Positions 1 to 5,530 of a stretch of 10,952 nucleotides of DNA are shown one piece after another. The notes below the pieces were generated by a model. It was given only the letters and a program-made list of their open reading frames with translations. It had not been told where the DNA came from and made no database searches. Made by a program: the position numbers and the translations under genes. The first letter of the stretch is position 1, and the number at the start of each line of letters is the position of its first letter. Origin of the DNA: CAVSWN01 sp046728115 (lineage in GTDB: Bacteria; Acidobacteriota; Vicinamibacteria; Vicinamibacterales; CAVVIG01); assembly GCA_046728115.1 (NCBI GenBank), contig JBKPDW010000208.1, positions 1 to 10,952 of the forward strand, given 5' to 3'.

Positions 1-17
1 AGTCAACCACAGCCTGC

Positions 18-97
18 GCTCTTTTCCGTTCGTCTCTGTTTCTTCGTTTCTCCGTGTGGATCTGTTCCCTCCGTCCTCTGCGTTCCCTCGGCGTCCT
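18..97. repeat. Dispersed CTCTGCG/CTCCGTG-type short-period repeat
   Basis: This is a pyrimidine-rich, quasi-periodic tract built from variants of TCTCTGTTTC, TCTCCGTG, CCTCCGTCCTCTGCG and TCCCTCGGCG. It resembles a class of intergenic repeats, seen in many environmental bacterial genomes, whose other strand reads as strings of CAGAG and ACGGAG. It continues into the first codons of the VWA gene, so the N-terminal residues there (SLRPLRSLGVL) are a translation of the repeat. A short related patch (CTCTCTGCGG ... CTCTGCGTGG) occurs at 2827-2856. The family resemblance is from memory and was not searched. Confidence 0.5.
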
Positions 98-2144
98 GTC
101 CATAATCCTGGGGACGGTCTTCAATTCGCCGCTGCTCGGCCAGCAGCCAGCTCCGGCGCAGGCGCCCAGCTTCCGCACCGGCGTCAACCTCGTCCTCGTG
201 GATGTCGTCGTTCGCGATCGCAGCGGCGCGATCGTCCGCGGGTTGACAGCCGACGATTTCGAGTTGCTCGAGGACGGCGTCCGCCAGCAGATCCTGACGT
301 TTGCCTTCGAGGACATCGGCAGGAACGCTCCGCCGATCGAGAAGACGTCCACGCTTGCGGCGATCGCAACCGCCTCCGCGCCCGCTGTGGCCGAATCGCC
401 GGATACGCCGGCGCACCCGCTCACGTCCGACGAGGTCGCCGGTCATCGTTTGCTGACCCTGCTCTTCGATACCAGCTCGATGCAGCCGGAAGAAGTGCAG
501 AAAGCCGTCGACAGCGCCACGTCGTGGGTCGACCGCGACATGTCGCCCGCGGATCTCGTTGCTGTGGCGGCCATCAACTCGAGCCTGCAGGTCCTCAACG
601 ATTTCACGAGCAGCAAGGAACAGGTGCGAGCGGTGCTGTCGAGGTTCGCCGCCACTGACGGCACCGCCTTCAGCGCGGTCGATTCGAGCACGGCGGCCAC
701 CGACGAGGCGTCCACGACGGCCACCGATGATGTGACGGCGGTCGATCAGAGCGCGCAGGAACTCGACACTTTCAACAACGATGTTCGCCTGCGCGCGCTC
801 CGGACCCTGGCCGAGGCGCTGCAGCCGATTCAACAGAAGAAGGCGATCATCTATTTCAGCTCGGGCATGCAGCGCAGCGGGACCGACAACCAGGTGGAGC
901 TGCGCCGTGCGGTCAACGCCGCCGTTCGCGCGAACGTCGCGATCTACCCGGTTGACGCCCGCGGGTTGCAAGCCATTGTTCCGGGTGGCAGCGCCCGGCA
1001 GGGCAGCCGCGGAGGCCTATCGGCCTTTACCGGCAGTGCCGTCGCGGGTCAGTTCGAGCAATTCGCCGCGCAGCAGGAAACGCTTACGTCGCTCGCCTCG
1101 GATACCGGCGGCACGGCGTTCACCGACACCAACGACTTCGGCGAAGCCTTCGCACGCGTCGAGAGAGATATCTCGTCGTATTACATTCTGGGATTTTCCA
1201 GCACGAACAGCAGCAAGGACGGCAGGTTTCGACGCCTCACGGTGCGCGTGCGCAATCGATCGAACGTCAGGATCGACGCCAAGAACGGGTACTACGCTGA
1301 TCGAGACTTTGCGCACACGGCGAAAACGGATCGCGAAGTCGTGCTGATGGAGCAGCTCGGCGCCCCGATTCCCGCGACCGACGTGCCGGTCTTTGTCACA
1401 GCCGGGTGGTTCCGGCTGGCCGCCGACAAGTACTACGTGCCGATTTCGGTCGCTGTGCCGGGATCTGCCGTCCCCGTGTCCACCGACAAGGTCACGCTCG
1501 ACGTCGCCGGCTTCATCAGAGACGAACGCGGGTTCCCCGTCGGTCGAGTTCGCGACACGCTCACGGTGCCGCCAGCCAGCGCCGGATCGCTTGCGACGAG
1601 ACAGGTGCTGTACCAGACGGGCGTGACGCTGCCGCCCGGCCGCTTTTCCGTGAAGATCGTCGTCCGCGAAAATTCGAACGGACAGATGGGCACGTTCGAG
1701 ACGCCGATCGTTGTGCCCGAGCTGAAACAATCACCGGTGAAAATGAGCTCGGTGGTGCTCGGCACGCAGCTGCAGTCCGTGGCCGCCAGGAAAACGACCA
1801 GCCCGCTGGTTCGCGACGGCGTCGAACTCGTCCCCAACCTCACGCACATCGTCGGCCACGATCAGACGTTGTATTTCTATTACGAGGTGTACGACCCGGC
1901 GTCCGAGAGCAACGGGCCGCTGCTGCGCACGAATCTGGTGTTCTACCGAGGGAAGGTGAAGGTCCTGGAAACACCCGTTGTCGTGCGGACGACGGTCGAC
2001 GCCACCGAGCGCCACGCGGCGGTGTTCCAGTTCGAGGTTTCGGCCGCCCGGTTCAAGCCCGGACTTTACACCTGCCAGGTGAGCGTGATCGACGCCGTGG
2101 CGGGCCGCTTCGCATTTCCGCGACTTCAAATGTACGTTCGCTAG
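54..2144 (+). CDS. VWA domain-containing protein, acidobacterial VWFA-related family
   Basis: This is a predicted exported protein of 696 residues with a von Willebrand factor A-like domain. The family is abundant in Acidobacteriota and its biochemical role is unknown. The N-terminus has a hydrophobic stretch (residues about 12-28) followed by a Gln/Pro/Ala linker, consistent with a Sec signal peptide. Residues about 40-87 form the typical pre-VWA block (VNLVLVDVVVRD, GLTADDFELLEDG). The VWA core starts near residue 130 with FDTSSM (Asp139) and continues through KKAIIYFSSGMQRSG and IYPVDARGL. A Thr/Ala/Asp-rich insert lies near residues 205-230. The C-terminal part (about 400-696) is beta-rich with repeated Val-Gly-Pro patterns. 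The third MIDAS position (DxSxS) is Met143 rather than Ser, so metal binding is uncertain. GTG at 54 is the only start codon visible, but the frame is open to the window edge and no ribosome binding site is seen, so the true start may lie upstream. Confidence 0.9.
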   Translation: MWICSLRPLRSLGVLSIILGTVFNSPLLGQQPAPAQAPSFRTGVNLVLVDVVVRDRSGAIVRGLTADDFELLEDGVRQQILTFAFEDIGRNAPPIEKTSTLAAIATASAPAVAESPDTPAHPLTSDEVAGHRLLTLLFDTSSMQPEEVQKAVDSATSWVDRDMSPADLVAVAAINSSLQVLNDFTSSKEQVRAVLSRFAATDGTAFSAVDSSTAATDEASTTATDDVTAVDQSAQELDTFNNDVRLRALRTLAEALQPIQQKKAIIYFSSGMQRSGTDNQVELRRAVNAAVRANVAIYPVDARGLQAIVPGGSARQGSRGGLSAFTGSAVAGQFEQFAAQQETLTSLASDTGGTAFTDTNDFGEAFARVERDISSYYILGFSSTNSSKDGRFRRLTVRVRNRSNVRIDAKNGYYADRDFAHTAKTDREVVLMEQLGAPIPATDVPVFVTAGWFRLAADKYYVPISVAVPGSAVPVSTDKVTLDVAGFIRDERGFPVGRVRDTLTVPPASAGSLATRQVLYQTGVTLPPGRFSVKIVVRENSNGQMGTFETPIVVPELKQSPVKMSSVVLGTQLQSVAARKTTSPLVRDGVELVPNLTHIVGHDQTLYFYYEVYDPASESNGPLLRTNLVFYRGKVKVLETPVVVRTTVDATERHAAVFQFEVSAARFKPGLYTCQVSVIDAVAGRFAFPRLQMYVR

Positions 2145-2165
2145 CCGGACCTGCTCTTGGGGCGT

Positions 2166-2186
2166 CCTCGCGACCGAGGATCTCGT
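2166..2186 (-). repeat. Partial inverted copy of the 2.2-2.8 kb repeat family
   Basis: This 21-bp stretch, just after the VWA stop codon, matches 2451-2471 (CCTCGCGATCGAGGACCTCG plus T) at 19 of 21 positions. It has the orientation of that inverted copy. Similarity stops on the right before copy 1 begins at 2221, so it looks like a truncated member. The internal CCTCG/CGAGG can pair as a 5-bp stem, but no T-tract follows, so I do not call a terminator. Confidence 0.4.
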
Positions 2187-2220
2187 AGCTGAAACAAGCG
2201 AGATTGAGATACTCGCTGAA

Positions 2221-2402
2221 TCCGGTGACACGCCCGGGATCGACGCGGCGGGCGGCCCTCGGCTCGCGTTTACCGTCAGACGATGGTGACGCGCCGTTCA
2301 GGCGGCCCGCACACGGCCCTCGATCGCGAGTCCGCTTCAGGGAAGCTAGAAGTCAGACCTCAGATGTCAGAGTAGCCCGACCCTGTCAGGGTCGCGATTG
2401 GC
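2221..2402 (+). repeat. Degenerate intergenic repeat, copy 1 (direct)
   Basis: This copy aligns along its length with 2594-2769 and carries small indels. Shared blocks are TCCGGTGA, GATCGACGCGGC, GCGGCCCTCGGCTCGCG, TTTAC.GTC, GCGGCCCGCAC, CCTCGATCGCGAG, and GAAGC..GAAGTCAGAC. A GTAG-headed hairpin follows at 2372-2394. Near 2350-2371 there is a 7-bp pattern (GAAGTCA, GACCTCA, GATGTCA). No coherent protein is conserved between copies, and open frames crossing it look artefactual. Confidence 0.75.
2372..2394 (+). repeat. GTAG-headed palindrome, REP-like
   Basis: GTAG (2372-2375) is followed after two bases by a perfect 8-bp stem, CGACCCTG/CAGGGTCG (2378-2394), with a one-base centre. A GTAG tetranucleotide 5' of a short hairpin is the hallmark of REP elements, which are mobilised by RAYT (TnpA_REP) transposases. 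No RAYT gene is in this window. The equivalent place in copy 2 (2738-2763) reads GGAGCGCGACGCTTTCAGGG, where both head and stem are degraded. Confidence 0.5.
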
Positions 2403-2450
2403 TTGGCACGCGATGGGGCAAGCGTCGAGGAACTGCGCCAGGCGACGTGG

Positions 2451-2538
2451 CCTCGCGATCGAGGACCTCGTGCGGCGCGCCGGGAACACGCGTGGAAAAC
2501 CGCGGCCTCGGGCGCGTGCTGCCGATCCCCGCGTCGAT
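2451..2538 (-). repeat. Degenerate intergenic repeat, inverted copy
   Basis: This stretch matches the reverse complement of copy 2. Exact blocks are CCTCGCGATCGAGG (2451-2464, complement of 2692-2705), GGAACACGCGTG (2483-2494, complement of 2662-2673), AAACCGCG and GCGTCGAT. About 12 bases present in copy 2 are missing here after the second block. Together with copy 2 it makes an imperfect long inverted repeat with about 55 bp between the arms. Confidence 0.65.
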
Positions 2539-2593
2539 TCGAATGGTCGACGCATTCGGCACGAACAAGCCACACGCAGCCACCTCGCGGGAT

Positions 2594-2769
2594 TCCGGTG
2601 ACCCTCCTCGATCGACGCGGCTGAGCGGCCCTCGGCTCGCGGTTTACAGTCGGCCGGTGATCACGCGTGTTCCATGCGGCCCGCACCAGGCCCTCGATCG
2701 CGAGGCTGCCTCAGCGAAGCCGGAAGTCAGACGCCAGAGGAGCGCGACGCTTTCAGGGTTCCGTGTGGC
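2594..2769 (+). repeat. Degenerate intergenic repeat, copy 2 (direct)
   Basis: This is the second direct copy of the 2221-2402 element. It preserves the same block order from TCCGGTGA through GAAGTCAGAC and the degraded hairpin remnant. CCTCGATCG occurs twice inside this copy, at 2606-2614 and 2692-2700. It is non-coding as far as can be seen. Confidence 0.75.
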
Positions 2770-3000
2770 TGAATTGAGGCACGACGTTCAACGCGGAGAC
2801 CTGAGCCGCAGCGCCTATAGTTTCAACTCTCTGCGGTCTCAGTGCGCTCTGCGTGGATCGTTCGCGGATGGCAAGCGTCGAGGAGACCGCACAAGACGGC
2901 GAACGCGGGACAATCGGCGGATGAATCGCTGTCTGGAAAAGAAACACGTCGAGAGTCAGCCGCGCCCCTTGGAGCTTTTGTCCTTCTCAAAATCGTGCAG
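2770..3000. other. Intergenic stretch without a recognised gene
   Basis: I see no gene I can support here. The stretch contains a small CTCTGCG-type repeat patch at 2827-2856. It also contains a 15-bp exact repeat, GGCAAGCGTCGAGGA at 2870-2884, that matches 2417-2431 beside the inverted copy. This suggests further decayed members of the local repeat cluster. Open frames on both strands give arginine- and serine-rich translations with no domain character. Confidence 0.5.
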
Positions 3001-3117
3001 ATGTTTGTCTCGATTCGAAATTTCTTTATGGCGTGGGTGACGGCCACCTATATGTTGCTCGTCGTTCAAGCCATTGCTCTGTCGGTGATGTTGTTCAGGC
3101 TATTGCCTAGCAAATAG
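3001..3117 (+). CDS. Possible small single-pass membrane peptide
   Basis: This is a 38-residue frame from ATG 3001, beginning MFVSIRNFFMAWVTATYM and ending with a basic tail. Residues about 8-34 form one long hydrophobic segment rich in Val, Leu, Ala and Met, flanked by Arg residues, as expected for a one-span inner-membrane peptide. The same frame can be extended upstream, but that part runs into repeat-like DNA and is unlikely to be translated. No good ribosome binding site precedes the ATG, and the local base composition is less GC-rich than the neighbouring genes. I do not recognise a family. A chance open frame is a real alternative. Confidence 0.25.
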   Translation: MFVSIRNFFMAWVTATYMLLVVQAIALSVMLFRLLPSK

Positions 3118-3170
3118 TCGAGCCGTTTACTTCTGTCTAAGACAATCGCGCTCGTATACATGACTGGTGA

Positions 3171-4508
3171 CTATCCACGTCGGTGTGTCGCCATCACTTC
3201 AAACGCCGCGCGGCGCCCGCTTTCAACCGCACCGTTCATGTACCCCTGCCACTTGACGCTCGTGTGCTCGCCGGCAAAAAAGAGGCGACCGCATGGCCGC
3301 GCCAGCCATTCCCGCAGAGCGGGGTCGAACGCCGGATCGAAAAAGGCGTACCCGCCGCGGGCGTGCGGATCGTGCTCCCACACGACCTGTCGGGATCCAA
3401 CGAGGCGCGCCCGATTGGCTCCAAGGAAATCGAGCGCGGCGACGAGCCCCGAGGGCCCGTCCCTCGCGGTGATCTCCTGGGTGGCATCGCTCGCATCGCC
3501 GCCGGCCAGCAACGCGAGGATGCCGGCCGGTCCGCGCTGTTGTTCGTTGGCGTCCATGATCGCGCCAAACGGAAGCGCCGACCCGAACGCGCGGGGCCGG
3601 CCTGGCGCGCGCCAGAAGCGCCGCGAAAACTGCAGCAGCGTTTTCGTCCCGCGCCCGTACTTCAACCTCGCCACGGCCTCGTGCTGCAATGGCGGCAGCG
3701 ATGGATTGACCGGGATGCGGCGCAGGATCGACGCCGGCAGGGTGACGATGGCGTAGTCGCAGGTGATCTGCGACGACTGGCTGCCGTTCTTGACGCTCAC
3801 GCGGACGCTGGAGCCGCGCTGCGAGATCGCCAGGATCTCCGTGTTGAGATGGAGACGCGAGCCCAATGGCTTCGCAAGCGCGGTCGCCAGGCAATCATTT
3901 CCGCCTTCGATGCGGTACTGCGCGCGTGACCACGAAGAACCATCGCCGCCGAACACGTCGACCAGCACGATCAGCGACAATTCGTCCGGGTCGGCGAGGA
4001 AAAAGCCGCGCAGGCCCGTCGCCGCGGTTCGAAGATCCGGCGGTGCCTTCGTCTCCTCGAGCCATGCCGACACGGAACGCCGCGCGATGTCGGAGGCAAT
4101 TGGCGAATCCCATCGCTGCTCGGCCAGCCGGTACGGCTCGACAACGGGCTCGAGCGCACGCGACAGCATGTCCCAGCGGCCCGCGATCCGCCGCGGCACG
4201 ATGGTCGGCCGTCCTGAAGCGGTCGTGCGTACCCAGCCAAATCCGCCCCGCAGGATTCGCGCGAGCTTCAGATCGAGGTCGTCCGCGAGCCGCCGAATCT
4301 CGTGATGTTCGTCGTCGATGAGATCGCCGCCTGCGTCCGCGTGTTGCGCATTGGTGAAATCGTCGCGGATGGTCCACACCCGTCCGCCGACGCGGTTGCG
4401 CGCCTCCACCACGATCACCGCGGCGCCGGCAAGGCTCAGTTCGCGCGCGGCCGTCAACCCGGCCAGACCTGCGCCTGCAACGAGGACCGAGACGCCGTTC
4501 AAAGACAT
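3171..4508 (-). CDS. FAD-dependent amine oxidase family protein (flavin monoamine oxidase-like)
   Basis: This is a predicted cytoplasmic flavoprotein oxidase or dehydrogenase acting on an amine; the substrate is unknown. Numbering from ATG 4508 (445 residues), the N-terminus holds the Rossmann motif GAGLAG at 12-17. The acidic residue of the second strand, Glu35, follows, and then the RVGGR motif. The C-terminal FAD-binding signature GRLFFAGEHTS...WQGYMNGAVESG covers about 407-434. It is preceded by the WEHDPHARGGYAFFDP block typical of monoamine oxidases. The position that carries the covalent FAD cysteine in animal MAO is not Cys here, so FAD is probably non-covalent. Length is normal for the family. 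An in-frame ATG at 4523 would add five residues. It lies inside the tip of the neighbouring palindromic repeat, so I prefer 4508, although neither start has a clear ribosome binding site. The gene is divergent from the sulfurtransferase, with no functional link visible. Confidence 0.88.
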   Translation of the reverse strand: MSLNGVSVLVAGAGLAGLTAARELSLAGAAVIVVEARNRVGGRVWTIRDDFTNAQHADAGGDLIDDEHHEIRRLADDLDLKLARILRGGFGWVRTTASGRPTIVPRRIAGRWDMLSRALEPVVEPYRLAEQRWDSPIASDIARRSVSAWLEETKAPPDLRTAATGLRGFFLADPDELSLIVLVDVFGGDGSSWSRAQYRIEGGNDCLATALAKPLGSRLHLNTEILAISQRGSSVRVSVKNGSQSSQITCDYAIVTLPASILRRIPVNPSLPPLQHEAVARLKYGRGTKTLLQFSRRFWRAPGRPRAFGSALPFGAIMDANEQQRGPAGILALLAGGDASDATQEITARDGPSGLVAALDFLGANRARLVGSRQVVWEHDPHARGGYAFFDPAFDPALREWLARPCGRLFFAGEHTSVKWQGYMNGAVESGRRAAFEVMATHRRG

Positions 4509-4520
4509 CGGTTCACTGTA

Positions 4521-4613
4521 CATCTGGTAATCGGGTAATCTGGTAATTGGGTGATTGAATTGGTGAATACAGCAAGCAATTACCCGGTTACCCGATTACC
4601 CAATTACCAGATG
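4521..4613. repeat. Palindrome of opposed 8-bp tandem repeats
   Basis: The left arm contains four in-register octamers (GGTAATCG, GGTAATCT, GGTAATTG, GGTGATTG; 4526-4557). The right arm contains four complementary ones (CAATTACC, CGGTTACC, CGATTACC, CAATTACC; 4577-4608). The outer 11 bases (4521-4531 and 4603-4613) are perfectly complementary. Arms 4521-4557 and 4577-4613 align without gaps over 37 positions with five differences, around a 19-bp centre. The element fills nearly all of the divergent gap between the amine oxidase and sulfurtransferase genes, so their promoters must overlap it or lie in its flanks. Confidence 0.8.
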
Positions 4614-4628
4614 AACTAAACTGTCTCC

Positions 4629-5474
4629 ATGATTCTCGCCCTGGTTCTCGCCGCGGCGTCGTACGCCCATCCTGAACAACTGGTGGAAACCGACTGGCTG
4701 GCGGCGGACGCAGCTGACGCCAGCGTGCGCGGGGTCGACAAGCGAATGTCGGGATACGAAGCCGGGCATGTGCCGGGAGCCGTGTATCTGTCGCCGGTCG
4801 CCATTCGCGACGCGAACGCGCCGCCGACGTTTCTTCCCACTCCGGCCGCGTTCGAACAGATGATGGGTACACTCGGCATCTCAGACGGCACGCGCGTTGT
4901 CGTGTATGACGAGCGCGGCGGCATTTACGCAGCGCGATTGTGGTGGATTCTCAACTACTACGGTCACACTAACGTCGCGCTGGTGAACGGCGGTTGGCTG
5001 AAGTGGACGGCCGAGCAACGACCCGCGCAAACGAGCGCGCCATCTGTTCCGCCTGGCAAATTCATCGCGCGCGCGCAGCCCAAGTGGGTGGCGACGGCCA
5101 GCGATGTGGTCGCCGCAATCGACAAGTCCGGGATCAAGATCATCGATGCCCGCACCGTGGCGGAAATCGAGGGCAAGGATCTCCGCAACATCAAGCGCGG
5201 CGGATTCATTCCCTCGTCGACGCCTGTGTACTGGGAAGACCTGCTCGACCTTCCACAGCGCACCTTCAAACCGGCCGAGGAGCTGAAGAAGATCTACGAG
5301 TCGCACGGCATCGTGCCATCCCAGCAGGTGATTGCCTACTGCCAGGTCGGCATGCGCGCCTCCGTAGACCTGTTCGCGCTCCACCTGATCGGCTACGACA
5401 ACCTGCGCAACTATTACGGGGCCTGGGAAGAGTGGGGTAATCGCGACGACCTGCCGATTGCGACGAGGAAGTAA
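4629..5474 (+). CDS. Exported two-domain sulfurtransferase (rhodanese, thiosulfate type)
   Basis: This protein transfers sulfur from thiosulfate or a similar donor to a thiophilic acceptor through a cysteine persulfide. The 281 residues begin with a short hydrophobic leader (MILALVLAAASYA, likely cleaved before HPEQ), which suggests a periplasmic location. Two rhodanese domains follow. In the N-terminal domain (about 16-135), GYEAGHVPGAVYL is recognisable and the active-site position is Asp94 (VVYDERGG), the usual inactive form. In the C-terminal domain (about 145-278), Cys238 sits in YCQVGMRAS. This CxxGxR loop resembles bacterial thiosulfate sulfurtransferases more than the CGSGVT-type loop of mercaptopyruvate sulfurtransferases. 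The tail NYYGAWEEWGNRDDLPI is typical of the family. ATG 4629 has no obvious ribosome binding site and lies 15 bp after the palindrome 4521-4613. The acceptor and pathway are unknown. Confidence 0.92.
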   Translation: MILALVLAAASYAHPEQLVETDWLAADAADASVRGVDKRMSGYEAGHVPGAVYLSPVAIRDANAPPTFLPTPAAFEQMMGTLGISDGTRVVVYDERGGIYAARLWWILNYYGHTNVALVNGGWLKWTAEQRPAQTSAPSVPPGKFIARAQPKWVATASDVVAAIDKSGIKIIDARTVAEIEGKDLRNIKRGGFIPSSTPVYWEDLLDLPQRTFKPAEELKKIYESHGIVPSQQVIAYCQVGMRASVDLFALHLIGYDNLRNYYGAWEEWGNRDDLPIATRK

Positions 5475-5498
5475 CCCTCAGGAAGCACTCGCCAGGAA

Positions 5499-5522
5499 GT
5501 AGCGCGGGCGTTCAGCCCGCGC
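5499..5522 (+). repeat. GTAG-headed hairpin, REP-like; possible bidirectional terminator
   Basis: GTAG (5499-5502) runs directly into a perfect 8-bp GC stem, GCGCGGGC/GCCCGCGC (5502-5509 and 5515-5522), with a five-base loop GTTCA. It sits in the 56-bp gap between two convergent genes. It could therefore stop transcription from both sides, although only a weak T-run (TTT) follows on the plus strand. It shares the GTAG head and stem-loop layout with 2372-2394 but not its stem sequence. Confidence 0.55.
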
Positions 5523-5530
5523 TTTGGGCC

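Noticed and set aside
3..971. 322-residue open frame on the minus strand across the VWA gene
   Set aside because: It is antisense to a well-supported gene, Arg-rich with no domain motifs; a typical shadow frame in high-GC DNA.
2197..2217. Stem AGCGAG/CTCGCT with a 9-base loop as terminator of the VWA gene
   Set aside because: The stem is short, the loop long, and no T-tract follows; it is likely chance in this repeat-rich DNA.
2204..3040. 278-residue plus-strand open frame in the gap after the VWA gene
   Set aside because: It spans degenerate direct and inverted repeat copies, is Arg/Ser-rich and has no protein-like pattern.
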